64,000 nt of DNA from Geodermatophilus africanus (GTDB taxonomy: Bacteria > Actinomycetota > Actinomycetes > Mycobacteriales > Geodermatophilaceae): positions 118,337 through 182,336 of the forward strand of contig NZ_FNOT01000010.1 of NCBI RefSeq assembly GCF_900107105.1. The letters are read 5' to 3'. Positions 17,207-26,713 of this stretch are shown piece by piece. The first letter of the stretch is position 1. Each line of letters starts with the position of its first letter. The notes under the pieces were generated by a model. That model saw nothing but the letters and a program-made list of their open reading frames with translations. It had not been told where the DNA came from and made no database searches. The translations under genes were made by a program, and so were the position numbers.

Positions 17207-18100
17207 GTGCACCGGCCCGGCGGGCGGGACGTCGGGATCATGGCGGTCGCCGTCATCGGCGTCTCGCTGTCCGCGCCGCTGACCACGATGCTGGCCGCGC
17301 CGATGCTCGCCCTGGCGTTCTGGCGCAACCTCGGCGGGGCGGCGGTCCTGCTGCCGCTGCTCCTGCTGCGGGAGCGCCGGACCCTCGCCGGCCTGCGGCC
17401 GCGCGACCTGGCCAGTTCCGTCGTCGCGGGACTGTTCCTCGCCGCGCACTTCGCCGCCTGGCTGCCCAGCCTGTCGATGACGACGGTCGCCGCCTCCACC
17501 GCCCTGGTGACCACCACCCCGATCTGGACGGCGTTGGTCGCCCGGGCCGGTGGCGTGCGGCTGTCCGCGTCGACCTGGTGGGGCCTGGTGCTGGCCGTGG
17601 TCGGCGCGGCGCTGATCGCGGGGGTCGACGTCACCGTCAGCCTGCGAGCGCTCGCCGGCGACGGGCTGGCGCTGCTCGGCGCGATCTGCGCCGGCGGCTA
17701 CGTGCTGGCCGGCGCCCGGGCCCGGAAGCGGCTGTCCACCTCGGCGTACGCGGTGGTCTGCTACTCGGTGTGCGCCGCGGTGATCGCCGTCGCCGCCGCC
17801 GTGGTCGGCAACCCGCTGACCGGCTTCGCGGTGCGGGACTGGCTGCTCATCGCCGCCATCACCGGCTGCGCCCAGCTGCTCGGGCACACTCTGTTCAACC
17901 TGGTGCTGTCCTCGGTCGGCCCGACGATGGTGAGCCTGGTGATCCTGCTCGAGGTGCCCGGCGCGCTGCTGTTCGCGCTGGTGCTGCTGCAGCAGTTGCC
18001 GCCGCTGCTGGCGCTGCCCGGGGTCGCGTTGGTCGTCCTCGGCGTCGGGCTGGTCGTGCGGGCGAGCCGTCCCGCGGGCCTGGCCGAGCCGGGCACCTGA
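17207..18100 (+). CDS. EamA/DMT family transporter
   Basis: A 297-residue protein with ten predicted membrane helices in two homologous EamA halves. Recognisable pieces are FWRNLGGAAVLLPLLLLRERR, FLAAHFAAWLPSLSMTTVAASTALVTTTP (helices 3-4, typical of EamA proteins) and GHTLFNLVLSSVGPTMVSLVILLEVPGA in the second half. The substrate of such drug/metabolite exporters cannot be read from sequence. The region before VHRPGG is repeat-derived, so GTG 17207 is the likely start; ATG 17240 would be an alternative inside helix 1. Confidence 0.85.
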   Translation: MHRPGGRDVGIMAVAVIGVSLSAPLTTMLAAPMLALAFWRNLGGAAVLLPLLLLRERRTLAGLRPRDLASSVVAGLFLAAHFAAWLPSLSMTTVAASTALVTTTPIWTALVARAGGVRLSASTWWGLVLAVVGAALIAGVDVTVSLRALAGDGLALLGAICAGGYVLAGARARKRLSTSAYAVVCYSVCAAVIAVAAAVVGNPLTGFAVRDWLLIAAITGCAQLLGHTLFNLVLSSVGPTMVSLVILLEVPGALLFALVLLQQLPPLLALPGVALVVLGVGLVVRASRPAGLAEPGT

Positions 18101-18187
18101 GGGCGGCCGGAACCCGTCGCTACCCTCCGGTAGCAGACCGACCCCGAGCTGCGTGCTCACCCACCCCACCACCCCGCCGGAGGCACC

Positions 18188-19141
18188 GTGGCCGAGCTCC
18201 GATCCCGCCGTTCCAACCTCGCCGTCCCCGGCAGCAACCCGCGCTTCCTGGAGAAGGCCAAGGGGCTGGGCGCCGACCAGGTGTTCCTCGACCTGGAGGA
18301 CGCGTGCGCGCCGCTGGCCAAGCCCGGTGCCCGCAAGAACATCGTCGCGGCGCTGAACGAGGGCGGCTGGGGCGAGAAGATCCGCACCGTCCGGGTCAAC
18401 GACTGGACGACGGAGTGGACCTTCACCGACGTGCTCGAGGTCGTCGGCGGAGCCGGGGCGAACCTCGACTGCATCATGCTGCCCAAGGTCGCCGACGCCG
18501 CCCAGGTGCAGGCGCTGGACCTGCTGCTGACGCAGATCGAGAAGGCGAACGGCCTGGAGGTCGGCCGGATCGGCATCGAGGCGCAGATCGAGACCGCGCA
18601 GGGCCTGATCAACGTCAACCAGATCGCGTTCGCCAGCCCGCGGATCGAGACGATCATCTTCGGCCCGGCCGACTTCATGGCCAGCATCAACATGAAGTCC
18701 CTCGTGGTCGGCGCCCTGCACCCGGACTACGCCGGCGACCCGTTCCACTACATCCTCATGCAGATCCTCATGGCCGCCCGTGCTCGCGGCGTGCAGGCCA
18801 TCGACGGCCCCTTCCTGCAGGTCCGCGACGTCGATGCCTTCCGCGAGGTCGCCAAGCGCTCGGCCGTGCTGGGGTTCGACGGCAAGTGGGTGCTGCACCC
18901 GGGCCAGGTGGACGCGGCCAACGAGATCTACTCGCCGTCCCAGGAGGACTACGACCACGCCGAGCTCATCCTCGACGCCTACGACTGGGCGACCTCGGAG
19001 GCCGGTGGCAAGAAGGGCTCGGCGATGCTCGGCGACGAGATGATCGACGAGGCCAGCCGCAAGATGGCGCTGGTCATCGCCGGCAAGGGCCGCGCCGCGG
19101 GCATGCAGCGCAGCTCGACGTTCACCCCGCCGGAAGGCTGA
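18188..19141 (+). CDS. HpcH/HpaI family CoA-ester lyase (CitE / malyl-CoA lyase-like)
   Basis: A 317-residue TIM-barrel lyase. The N-terminus SNLAVPGSNPRFLEKA holds the CoA-binding region. QVFLDLEDACAP carries the magnesium-binding acidic residues, and IGIEAQIETAQGLINVNQIA is the conserved glutamate segment. The length and the extended C-terminal helix fit the malyl-CoA/citramalyl-CoA lyase subgroup rather than short CitE. It probably cleaves a beta-hydroxyacyl-CoA to acetyl- or propionyl-CoA plus glyoxylate or pyruvate. The acyl-CoA dehydrogenase 790 bp downstream on the same strand may work in the same acid-degradation route; this is inferred. Confidence 0.85.
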   Translation: MAELRSRRSNLAVPGSNPRFLEKAKGLGADQVFLDLEDACAPLAKPGARKNIVAALNEGGWGEKIRTVRVNDWTTEWTFTDVLEVVGGAGANLDCIMLPKVADAAQVQALDLLLTQIEKANGLEVGRIGIEAQIETAQGLINVNQIAFASPRIETIIFGPADFMASINMKSLVVGALHPDYAGDPFHYILMQILMAARARGVQAIDGPFLQVRDVDAFREVAKRSAVLGFDGKWVLHPGQVDAANEIYSPSQEDYDHAELILDAYDWATSEAGGKKGSAMLGDEMIDEASRKMALVIAGKGRAAGMQRSSTFTPPEG

Positions 19142-19148
19142 GCCCGGC

Positions 19149-19193
19149 ACGACGACGGCCCGCCGGGGGAGCGCCCGGGCGGGCCGTCGTCGT
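19149..19193. terminator. Rho-independent terminator after the CoA-ester lyase
   Basis: A 16-bp perfect stem (19149-19164 with 19178-19193) has a G+C-rich loop of 13 bases. It sits between convergent genes and overlaps the last bases before the DUF4190 stop at 19197. Confidence 0.85.
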
Positions 19194-19196
19194 CTC

Positions 19197-19784
19197 TCAC
19201 GGGGCGAAGGCGCCCGACGAGCCGGCCGCGACCAGGGCGAGGAAGAAGAACACGAGGGTGAGCACGGCCAGCGCGGTGGCGATGCCGCCGATGATGATCC
19301 CGGCCAGCGCCAGGCCGTCGCCCTGCTCCCCGGTCTGCCGGATCTGCCGGCGCGCCACGATGCCGAGCACCAGCCCGACCGGGCTGAACACGAAGGCCAT
19401 TACCAGCGACAGGATCGCCAGCGTGTTGGTCGGTCGTGGGTAGCCGTAGCCGGGCGGGGGCCCGTAACCGGGCGGGCCGTAGCCCGGCGGGGGCCCGTAG
19501 CCCGGCGCGCCGTACCCGGCCTGACCGCCGTACGCGGGCTGGCTGCCGTACCCCGGCGGGGGGCCGTAGCCCGGCTGCTGGCCGTAGCCGGGCTGGTCGC
19601 CGTACCCCGGCTGGCCGGCGGCGCCGGCCCCCTGGCTCCCGGCACTGGCCGGCTGGCTCCCGGCGGTGGACCCGTGCGCGCCGTAGGAGGGCAGCGGCGG
19701 GTGGTCCGGGAGCCGCTGGGTGTCGCCGCCAGGGGGCGGCGGCGGGGAGTCGGGGGTGCCGCGGTGGGCGTCGTCCTGCGTCAT
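19197..19784 (-). CDS. DUF4190 membrane protein with N-terminal Pro-Gly-Tyr repeats
   Basis: A 195-residue protein. Residues about 60-120 are a low-complexity run of PGYG-type units ([10 protein letters not shown] and variants) on the cytoplasmic or external face. The C-terminal 75 residues are a two-helix DUF4190 domain ([20 protein letters not shown] and [20 protein letters not shown]). GGAGGAC lies before ATG 19784. Such proteins are frequent in actinobacteria, with no assigned activity. The repeats are reflected in tandem 12-15 bp DNA repeats that may vary in number between strains. Confidence 0.8.
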   Translation of the reverse strand: MTQDDAHRGTPDSPPPPPGGDTQRLPDHPPLPSYGAHGSTAGSQPASAGSQGAGAAGQPGYGDQPGYGQQPGYGPPPGYGSQPAYGGQAGYGAPGYGPPPGYGPPGYGPPPGYGYPRPTNTLAILSLVMAFVFSPVGLVLGIVARRQIRQTGEQGDGLALAGIIIGGIATALAVLTLVFFFLALVAAGSSGAFAP

Positions 19785-19930
19785 CGTCGTCCTCCGGCGG
19801 TCGGTTCCTGCTCGTGCGCACGCTAGACGGACGAGGCCCCGGAGGGTGAGCAGGCGCACACGGACGCCGCCCGCCGGTGCTCCATACTCACCGGTAACCC
19901 GGACACCGGAGTCCCTGGAGGAGCGACGCG

Positions 19931-21130
19931 ATGACCCGTCTGGCGCAGACCGCCGACCTGACCGACATCCAGCAGGAGATCCTGTCGACGGTCAGGACGT
20001 TCGTCGACAAGGAGATCATCCCGCACGCGCAGGAGCTCGAGCACGCCGACGCCTACCCGACCGAGATCGTCGAGGGCTTGAAGGAGCTGGGCATCTTCGG
20101 GCTGATGATCCCCGAGGAGTACGGCGGGCTCGGGGAGTCGCTGCTGACCTACGCGCTGGTGGTCGAGGAGATCGCCCGCGGCTGGATGAGCGTCTCCGGG
20201 GTCATCAACACCCACTTCATCGTCGCCTACATGGTGCTGCAGCACGGCACGGCCGAGCAGAAGGAGCGCCTCCTCCCGCGCATGGCCACCGGCGAGGTGC
20301 GTGGCGCGTTCTCGATGTCCGAGCCGGGCCTGGGCTCCGACGTCGCCGGCATCCGCACCAAGGCGGTGAGGCAGGCCGACGGCGACTACGTCATCGACGG
20401 CCAGAAGATGTGGCTGACCAACGGCGGGTCCTCCACCCTGGTCGCCGCGCTGGTGCGCACCGACGAGGGTGCGGAGAAGGCGCACCAGAACCTGACGACC
20501 TTCCTGGTCGAGAAGCCGGCCGGGTTCGGCGAGGTCGTCCCCGGGCTCACCATCCCCGGCAAGATCGACAAGATGGGCTACAAGGGCGTCGACACCACCG
20601 AGCTGGTGTTCGACGGTTACCGGATCGGCGCGGACGCGATCCTCGGCGGGGTGCCCGGGCGGGGCTTCGCGCAGATGATGGACGGCGTCGAGGTCGGCCG
20701 GGTCAACGTCGCCGCGCGGGCCTGCGGCATCTCGATCCGGGCCTTCGAGCTGGCGATCCAGTACGCCCAGCAGCGGGAGACCTTCGGCAAGCCGATCGCC
20801 CAGCACCAGGCGATCGCCTTCCAGCTCGCCGAGATGGCGACCAAGGTCGAGGCCGCGCACGCGCTGATGGTCAAGGCCGCCCGGCTCAAGGACGCCGGCC
20901 GGCGCAACGACGTCGAGGCCGGCATGGCCAAGCTGCTGGCCAGCGAGTACTGCGCCGAGGTGACCACCCAGTCCTTCCGGATCCACGGCGGCTACGGCTA
21001 CTCCAAGGAGTACGAGATCGAGCGGCTCATGCGCGAGGCGCCGTTCCTGCTCATCGGCGAGGGCACCAGCGAGATCCAGAAGACGATCGTCAGCCGGGGC
21101 CTGCTCAAGGAGTACGCGCTCAAGCGCTGA
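19931..21130 (+). CDS. Acyl-CoA dehydrogenase
   Basis: A 399-residue FAD enzyme that introduces a double bond at the alpha-beta position of acyl-CoA. The N-terminal helical domain has IPEEYGGLG. The FAD/substrate region includes [16 protein letters not shown] and MWLTNGG. The C-terminal helical domain has [41 protein letters not shown] and the EGTSEI motif. Length fits the short-chain acyl-CoA dehydrogenase group. GGAGCGACG precedes ATG 19931. Chain specificity is not readable. Confidence 0.94.
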   Translation: MTRLAQTADLTDIQQEILSTVRTFVDKEIIPHAQELEHADAYPTEIVEGLKELGIFGLMIPEEYGGLGESLLTYALVVEEIARGWMSVSGVINTHFIVAYMVLQHGTAEQKERLLPRMATGEVRGAFSMSEPGLGSDVAGIRTKAVRQADGDYVIDGQKMWLTNGGSSTLVAALVRTDEGAEKAHQNLTTFLVEKPAGFGEVVPGLTIPGKIDKMGYKGVDTTELVFDGYRIGADAILGGVPGRGFAQMMDGVEVGRVNVAARACGISIRAFELAIQYAQQRETFGKPIAQHQAIAFQLAEMATKVEAAHALMVKAARLKDAGRRNDVEAGMAKLLASEYCAEVTTQSFRIHGGYGYSKEYEIERLMREAPFLLIGEGTSEIQKTIVSRGLLKEYALKR

Positions 21131-21132
21131 AG

Positions 21133-21305
21133 AAGGACCCCCTGCCCCCCACCACTCGCACGCTCGCGGCGGGACCCTGCAGGGGCCGTGGTGTCTGCCG
21201 GCCTCGTCCAGAGGCTCGCCGCGGCCCCGTTCCGGGCACCGCCCTGAGCCTGCGAAGGGTGGGGAGGACGGGGTCCTTCCACGGTGAGGGGGACGAGGTC
21301 CTTCT
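21133..21305. repeat. Cluster of dispersed AAGGACCCC repeats (opposed copies)
   Basis: AAGGACCCC begins at 21133 and the reverse GGGGTCCTT ends at 21278, with a partial third copy GAGGTCCTTCTCC after it. The inner sequence holds a CTCGCACGCTCGCGGCGGG core and CCTGCAGGGGCC. It separates the convergent acyl-CoA dehydrogenase and DUF4230 genes and may terminate both. Confidence 0.75.
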
Positions 21306-21306
21306 C

Positions 21307-22008
21307 CTAGCTCCCGCCGTCGGCGGGCTCGTCGAAGGTCACCTCGACCTGCTGGACGCCGAGCGAGCGGGCCAGGCCGGTGAGCATGTCGCGGGTGTTG
21401 ACCTCCGCGCGCTCGCGCAGGTCGCTCGCCGCGGCCGCGGCCGCCAGCCGGTCCTCGGCCAGCGCGTACAGCGCGCTGTCATCGACCGGGTTGTCGCCGA
21501 GCGCGTCGCCGACCCGCTCGACGAGCCCGCGGTCACGGTCGAGCACGCGGCTCTCCGCCGGGTCGATGCGCACCTCGCCCAGCCGCGGGGCGGGCAGCGC
21601 GATGGTGGCCGACGTGCCGTCGGGGGACAGGGTGACCCGGCCGGCGTCCAGGCCCGTGAAGTCGACGTAGGCGTCGGCGGAGCCGGTGGCCAGGAAGCTC
21701 GCCGACTCGCCGCTGATCACCGACGGCACGTAGCGGGTGTCCACCTCGCGCTCGACGACGACCTGGAAGGTGCCGGTCGCAGCGTGGTACTCGGCCAGGT
21801 CCTCGAGCGCCAGCAGCAGCGGAGGGGTGCTGGTGTCGACGACGTCCTGGCCGAACGGCCGGTCGGGCAGCCAGTCGGCCACCTGGAACCCGGCGGGCAC
21901 GAGCAGCGCCAGGCCGATCCCCGCGGCCACCAGCCTGGGGCGCAGGCGACGCCGCCGGTGCGGGACCGGGTCCAGCGAGACGGGGCGGGACGACAGCAGC
22001 GTGGGCAT
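21307..22008 (-). CDS. DUF4230 domain-containing membrane-anchored protein
   Basis: A 233-residue protein. After a basic start there is one membrane anchor (LVAAGIGLALLVPAGFQVA, about 29-47), then an external domain. The pattern of that domain (LLLALEDLAEYHAATGTFQ followed by beta-rich segments and a C-terminal amphipathic helix) fits DUF4230. Function unknown. ATG 22008 follows GAGAGG. The opposite-strand oxidoreductase begins 131 bp away, so the pair share a promoter region. Confidence 0.7.
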   Translation of the reverse strand: MPTLLSSRPVSLDPVPHRRRRLRPRLVAAGIGLALLVPAGFQVADWLPDRPFGQDVVDTSTPPLLLALEDLAEYHAATGTFQVVVEREVDTRYVPSVISGESASFLATGSADAYVDFTGLDAGRVTLSPDGTSATIALPAPRLGEVRIDPAESRVLDRDRGLVERVGDALGDNPVDDSALYALAEDRLAAAAAASDLRERAEVNTRDMLTGLARSLGVQQVEVTFDEPADGGS

Positions 22009-22139
22009 GCTCGGCCTCTCAGGTCGGGGCGGGCGTGCGGTGCTCTGGATGTCCAGCGAACGGGAGGCGCACACCATTCCCGACACGCCGCTGCTGTCCC
22101 GCGGGACGGCGCCGGCCGGTGTCCGCGAGGCTGCCGGTC

Positions 22140-23078
22140 ATGAGAGCCGTCGGAGTGACCGCATTCGGTGGGCCGGAGGCCCTGCACGTCATCGACGTCC
22201 CGCCCGAGCCGCTGGGGCCGGGCCGGGTGCGGGTGCGGGTGACCGCGGCGGCGGTCAGCCCGACCGACACGCACCTGCGCGAGGGCGCCTACGCCGGGCG
22301 CGACCCGGCGCAGGAGTTCCCGTACGTGCCGGGGATGGACGCTGCCGGTGTGCTCGCCGAGATCGGACCGGACACCGACACCGACCTCCGGGTGGGCGAC
22401 CGGGTGATGGCGATCGTCGTCCCCACGGGGGCGCACGGCGCCTACCGCGAGGACCTGGTGCTGCCGGCCGGCTCGGTGACCCGCTCGCCCGCCGGCAGCA
22501 CCGATGCCGAGGCCGCGACCCTGCCGATGAACGGGCTCACCGCACGGCTCGCGCTCGACTACATGGGGCTGCGGCCGGGCCAGGTGCTCGCGGTGACCGG
22601 CGCGGCCGGCGCCTTCGGCGGCTACGTCGTCCAGCTGGGCAAGGCCGACGGGCTGACCGTCGTCGCCGACGCCTCCGAGGCCGACGAGCGGCTGGTGCGC
22701 GAGCTGGGCGCCGACGTCGTCGTCCGCCGCGGGGACGACGTCGCCGCGCGGATCCGCGAGCACGTCCCCGAGGGCGTCGACGGGCTGGCCGACGGCGCGG
22801 TGCAGGACGCGCTGGTGCTGCCCGCGGTGCGCGACGGCGGCGCGGTGGCGACCGTGCGCGGCTACCGGGGCGACGGCTCGGGCCGGGTCCAGGTGCACCC
22901 GACGCTGGTGCGGCGGGTGGCGGAGGACCGGGCGGCACTGGACCGGCTGCGCCAGCAGGCCGAGGACGGCGTGCTCACCCTGCGCGTGGCCGACGTGCTG
23001 CCCGCCGAGCAGGCCGCCGAGGCGCACCGGCGGCTGGCGCGCGGCGCCGTCCGCGGTCGGCTGGTGCTCACCTTCTGA
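22140..23078 (+). CDS. NADP-dependent quinone-oxidoreductase-like (zinc-free MDR) protein
   Basis: A 312-residue medium-chain reductase. The GroES-like N-domain has FGGPEALHVIDVPPEPLGPG, which is the quinone oxidoreductase signature. The Rossmann motif is VTGAAGAFGGYVVQLGK (A-x-G-x-x-G type). The zinc-binding Cys/His residues of alcohol dehydrogenases are absent. It probably reduces an enone or quinone with NADPH. ATG 22140 lacks a strong Shine-Dalgarno. Confidence 0.85.
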   Translation: MRAVGVTAFGGPEALHVIDVPPEPLGPGRVRVRVTAAAVSPTDTHLREGAYAGRDPAQEFPYVPGMDAAGVLAEIGPDTDTDLRVGDRVMAIVVPTGAHGAYREDLVLPAGSVTRSPAGSTDAEAATLPMNGLTARLALDYMGLRPGQVLAVTGAAGAFGGYVVQLGKADGLTVVADASEADERLVRELGADVVVRRGDDVAARIREHVPEGVDGLADGAVQDALVLPAVRDGGAVATVRGYRGDGSGRVQVHPTLVRRVAEDRAALDRLRQQAEDGVLTLRVADVLPAEQAAEAHRRLARGAVRGRLVLTF

Positions 23079-23172
23079 GGTCTGGTCCCGCGGTGGCGGC
23101 AGGTCGTCCCGTCCTGACAGGGTGGAGGTGGTGCCGGGCAGTGGAGCCCGGCGGAGTGCGGAGGTGCGGCAC

Positions 23173-23493
23173 ATGGTGCACAGGCTCGTCGTCAGCTACG
23201 GGCAGCCCGAGGACCCGGCGGCGTTCGACGCGTACTACCGCGACACGCACACGCCGCTCGCCACGAGCCTGCCCGGCCTGGTCCGGCTGACCACCGGGGC
23301 CCCGCAGGCGATGGACCCGTCGCACGCCACGCCGTACCTGGTGGCGGAGCTGGACTTCGAGTCCGAGAAGGAGATGGGTGCGGCCTTCAGCTCCTCGGAG
23401 GGCAAGGCGGCCGCCGACGACATCGCCAACTTCGCCACCGGCGGCGCGACCATGACGCACTACGAGCTGACCGAGGTGCACGCCGCCCGGTGA
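23173..23493 (+). CDS. EthD family dimeric alpha-beta barrel protein
   Basis: A 106-residue single-domain protein beginning HRLVVSYGQPEDPAAFDAYY, the ferredoxin-like fold typical of EthD-type proteins. YYRDTHTPLATSLPGL is the family segment with the conserved His. GGAGG at 23160-23164 supports ATG 23173. The stop overlaps the next gene's GTG by four bases, so it is probably co-translated with the TPP enzyme. The role may be accessory to a degradative pathway; the substrate is unknown. Confidence 0.8.
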   Translation: MVHRLVVSYGQPEDPAAFDAYYRDTHTPLATSLPGLVRLTTGAPQAMDPSHATPYLVAELDFESEKEMGAAFSSSEGKAAADDIANFATGGATMTHYELTEVHAAR

Positions 23494-25040
23494 ACGGCGC
23501 CCAGGCACTCATCCGGACCCTCGTCGGCGCAGGTGTCGACGTCTGCTTCGCCAACCCCGGCACGTCGGAGATGCACTTCGTCGCCGCGCTCGACGAGGTC
23601 CCGGAGATGCGCGGCGTCCTGACGCTGTTCGAGGGCGTCGCGACCGGCGCCGCCGACGGCTACGCGCGGATGGCCGGGCGGCCGGCGGCCACGCTGCTGC
23701 ACCTCGGCCCGGGGCTGGCCAACGGCCTGGCCAACCTGCACAACGCCCGCCGGGGCGGCGCGCCGGTGGTGAACGTCGTCGGCGACCACGCCCGCTCGCA
23801 CAAGCGGCTGGACGCGCCCCTGGAGTCCGACCTCGACGCCCTGGCCGGCGCGGTGTCGGGCTGGCTGCGCCGCTCGCTGTCCCCGGCCGACGTCGCTGCC
23901 GACGCCGCCGAGGCAGTCGCCGAGTCCGCGCGACGTGGCATCGCCACGCTGGTGCTGCCCGCCGACGTCTCGTGGGAGGACGGCGCGCAGCCGGTCGCGC
24001 CCCGGCCGGCGCGCCCGGCGCCGCAGGTGCCGCCGTCGGTGGTGGACGACGTGGCCGCGGTGCTGCGCCGGGGCGAGCCGACCGTGCTGTTCCTCGGCGG
24101 GGACGTCGTCGCCCGCGAGGACGCGCTGCTGGCCGCCGGGCAGGTAGCCGCGGGCACCGGTGCCCGGTTGATGGCCGAGACGTTCTCCCCGCGGACGGTG
24201 CGCGGCGCCGGCCTGCCCGACCTCGCCAAGTTGCCCTACCCGCCGGAGATGGCGATCGCCGCGCTCGCCGGCACCCGGCACCTGGTGCTGGCCGGGGCCA
24301 CGTCGCCGGTGCACTTCTTCGGCTACCCGGACGTGCCCGGCACGCCGGTGCCCGAGGACTGCACCGTGCACGTGCTGTCCGCGCCCGGGGAGGACGGCGT
24401 CGCCGCGCTGCGGGCACTGGCCGCGACCGCGGCGCCGGACGCGCGCGCGGAGCTGCTGGAGGCCTCGCGGCCCGAGCTGCCGAGCGGGGAGCTCACGCCG
24501 CGGGCCCTGTCGGCCGTGGTCGGGGCGCTGCTGCCGGAGCGGGCGGTCGTGGTCGACGAGGTGCTGACCTCCGGTGTCGGCCTGGCCGAGCTGACCGCCG
24601 GGGCGCCGCGGCACGACTGGCTGGCGCTGACCGGCGGGGCCATCGGCGACGGGCTGCCGATGGCCGTGGGGGCCGCGGTCGCCTGTCCGGACCGGCCGGT
24701 GCTCGCGCTGCAGGCCGACGGCAGCGCGATGTACACGATCCAGGCGCTGTGGACGATGGCCCGCGAGCAGCTCGACGTCACCGTCGTCGTCTGCGACAAC
24801 GGCTCGTACGCGATCCTCGAGCACGAGCTGTCCCGGGTGGGCGCGGCCGAGGACGGCAAGCGCGCCGGCGAGCTGCTGCACCTGGGCGGGCCGTCGCTGG
24901 ACTTCGTCGCGCTGGCCACCGGCATGGGCGTGCCCGCGACCCGGGCCACGACCGCCGGAGAGCTGGCCCAGCAGGTCCGCGCTGCCCTCGCCGCGCCCGG
25001 CCCCCACCTGGTCGACGCGGTGCTGCCCGGCCGCAGGTGA
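23490..25040 (+). CDS. Thiamine-pyrophosphate-dependent enzyme (acetolactate synthase large-subunit-like)
   Basis: A 516-residue three-domain TPP enzyme. The N-terminal PYR domain carries VCFANPGTSEMHFVAALDE and the catalytic glutamate in LFEGVATGAADGYARM. The central domain is about 190-320. The C-terminal PP domain has the metal/TPP motif QADGSAMYTIQALWTMARE ... VCDNGSYAIL (GDG-x24-28-N type). It resembles the IlvB-like / benzoylformate-decarboxylase-like group often annotated as acetolactate synthase. The true substrate is probably a 2-oxo acid, unresolved here. It is coupled to the EthD gene upstream and is followed one base later by an alpha/beta hydrolase. Confidence 0.87.
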   Translation: MNGAQALIRTLVGAGVDVCFANPGTSEMHFVAALDEVPEMRGVLTLFEGVATGAADGYARMAGRPAATLLHLGPGLANGLANLHNARRGGAPVVNVVGDHARSHKRLDAPLESDLDALAGAVSGWLRRSLSPADVAADAAEAVAESARRGIATLVLPADVSWEDGAQPVAPRPARPAPQVPPSVVDDVAAVLRRGEPTVLFLGGDVVAREDALLAAGQVAAGTGARLMAETFSPRTVRGAGLPDLAKLPYPPEMAIAALAGTRHLVLAGATSPVHFFGYPDVPGTPVPEDCTVHVLSAPGEDGVAALRALAATAAPDARAELLEASRPELPSGELTPRALSAVVGALLPERAVVVDEVLTSGVGLAELTAGAPRHDWLALTGGAIGDGLPMAVGAAVACPDRPVLALQADGSAMYTIQALWTMAREQLDVTVVVCDNGSYAILEHELSRVGAAEDGKRAGELLHLGGPSLDFVALATGMGVPATRATTAGELAQQVRAALAAPGPHLVDAVLPGRR

Positions 25041-25041
25041 G

Positions 25042-25872
25042 ATGGCTGCACCGGGCCCGGTCCGGCGCCTGCTCCGCGGCCTGGTCGTCGTCGCCGTCGT
25101 CCTCGCCGTGCTGACCGGCCTGCTCTGGGGGCTGCAGCGGCGCCTGGTCTACCTGCCCCACGACGGCCCGGTGCCCGCGGCCGCCACGGTGCTGCCCGGC
25201 GCCCGGGACGTCGTCCTGGAGACCTCCGACGGGCTGCGGCTGGACGCCTGGTTCGTGCCCGGCCGGGACGCGGGGGCACCCGCCGTGCTGGTGGCCAACG
25301 GCAACGGCGGACACCGCGGGCTCCGGGCGCCACTGGCCGCGGCGCTGGCCCGGCGGGGGCTGGCCGTGCTGCTGTTCGACTACCGCGGCTACGGCGGCAA
25401 CCCCGGCAGTCCCAGCGAGGAGGGCCTGGCGCGGGACGTGCGGGCCGCCCGCGCCCACCTGCTCGAGGAGGCCGGGGTGCCGCCGGACCGGGTGCTCTAC
25501 CTCGGCGAGAGCCTGGGCGCCGCCGTCGTCACCGAGCTCGCGACCGAGCACCCGCCGGCCGCGCTGGTGCTGCGCTCGCCGTTCGTCGACCTCGCCTCGG
25601 TCGGCGCCGAGCACTACCCGTTCCTGCCGGTCCGCGCGCTGCTGCGCGACCGCTACCCGGTGGCGGAGCGGGTCGCGATGATCCGGGTGCCGACCACGGT
25701 GGTGCTGGGGGACGCCGACTCGATCGTGCCGCCGGCGCAGAGCCGCGCCGTCGCCGCGGCGGCGGCCGCCCTGCACCGGCTGGTGGAGGTCCCCGGCGCC
25801 GACCACAACGACCGCGTGCTGCTGGACGGCGACGCGCTCGTCGACGCGGTCGTGGAGCTGGCCGGGCCCTGA
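25042..25872 (+). CDS. Membrane-anchored alpha/beta hydrolase (BEM46/ABHD13-like)
   Basis: A 276-residue protein. An N-terminal membrane helix (GLVVVAVVLAVLTGLLWGL, about 13-31) is followed by an alpha/beta hydrolase. The oxyanion region is ANGNGGHRG, the nucleophile serine lies in YLGESLGAAV, the acid in LGDADSIVP, and the histidine in ADHND. FDYRGYGGNPGSPSEEGL is the family-typical loop. Substrate is unknown. ATG 25042 is two bases after the TPP gene, so the two are one transcript. Confidence 0.85.
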   Translation: MAAPGPVRRLLRGLVVVAVVLAVLTGLLWGLQRRLVYLPHDGPVPAAATVLPGARDVVLETSDGLRLDAWFVPGRDAGAPAVLVANGNGGHRGLRAPLAAALARRGLAVLLFDYRGYGGNPGSPSEEGLARDVRAARAHLLEEAGVPPDRVLYLGESLGAAVVTELATEHPPAALVLRSPFVDLASVGAEHYPFLPVRALLRDRYPVAERVAMIRVPTTVVLGDADSIVPPAQSRAVAAAAAALHRLVEVPGADHNDRVLLDGDALVDAVVELAGP

Positions 25873-25885
25873 CCGGGTGTCCGGC

Positions 25886-26545
25886 TCAGGCGGTCGCGCG
25901 GTAGCTGGTGTACCGGCCGACCCAGCGGTGCACGGCGGAGCCGGTCTGCGCGACCTCGGCGAAGCCGGCCCGGCGGAGCAGGTCGGGGACATCGTCGGCG
26001 GCGTGCTCGTGGGCCAGCCGGTGCCGGTGCCCCCGGCCGCCGTCCGTGCCGTCGTCCCTGCCGACGTCCACCAGGTGCAGCGCACCCCCGGGCCGCAGCA
26101 CCCGGCGCACCTCGCGCACCGCCTGCTCGCGCTCACCGGCCGGCACGTGGTGGAGCATGAACGAGGAGAGGACGACGTCCACGCTGCCGTCGGCGTAGGG
26201 CAGGTCGTCGGCGTGACCGCGGTCGAGCTGGACGGTCAGGCCGCGGCGGCGCGCCTTGCGGTCGGCGCGGGCCAGTGCGGCGAGGTCGGGGTCGAGCCCG
26301 ACGACGACCGCCTCGGGCTGCGCCCGCTTGGCCGCGAGCAGCAGGTTGCCGGTGCCGCAGCCGATCTCCAGGACGCGTTGACCGGGTCGGAGGCCGGCCT
26401 GGTCGAGCAGTCTCCGGTGGACCGCGCTGACGCCGAGCAGCCGGTTCAGCGGGTCGTAGAGCGGCAGCAGCCACGCGTGCCGCATCCCGGGGAGGAAGCC
26501 GCGCCCGCCGCCGGTCACCGCCGTCCGCGCGCCCGTGCTCCCCAT
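25886..26545 (-). CDS. Class I SAM-dependent methyltransferase
   Basis: A 219-residue methyltransferase of the UbiE/Methyltransf_11 type. Motif I is VLEIGCGTGNLLLAA, with the acidic residue of strand 2 in VVGLDPD. DDLPYADGSVDVVLSSFMLH is motif II/III, and VRRVLRPGGALHLVDVG is the post-motif. A substrate-binding N-terminal segment (WLLPLYDPLNRLLGV) suggests a small lipophilic or arsenic-like acceptor, but this is not decidable. ATG 26545 has GGAGGGGA upstream. Confidence 0.88.
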   Translation of the reverse strand: MGSTGARTAVTGGGRGFLPGMRHAWLLPLYDPLNRLLGVSAVHRRLLDQAGLRPGQRVLEIGCGTGNLLLAAKRAQPEAVVVGLDPDLAALARADRKARRRGLTVQLDRGHADDLPYADGSVDVVLSSFMLHHVPAGEREQAVREVRRVLRPGGALHLVDVGRDDGTDGGRGHRHRLAHEHAADDVPDLLRRAGFAEVAQTGSAVHRWVGRYTSYRATA

Positions 26546-26713
26546 GTCGATCCCCTCCGTCGTGGACCGTCCCCGGTGACCACCGCCACCCTCGACCGTC
26601 CTGCACGGGACGGCAAGGCGGCGGCGGCCGCCGCGGCCGGGGTGACCCTCTCCCTTGGCGCGCCCTGGGGCGCCCGGCGAGCATGGGGGCCTCGACGACA
26701 CGGGGAGGCCCGG

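Noticed and set aside
23122..23172. Upstream GTG start for the EthD-like protein
   Set aside because: The GGAGG before ATG 23173 and the family's N-terminus both favour the later start.
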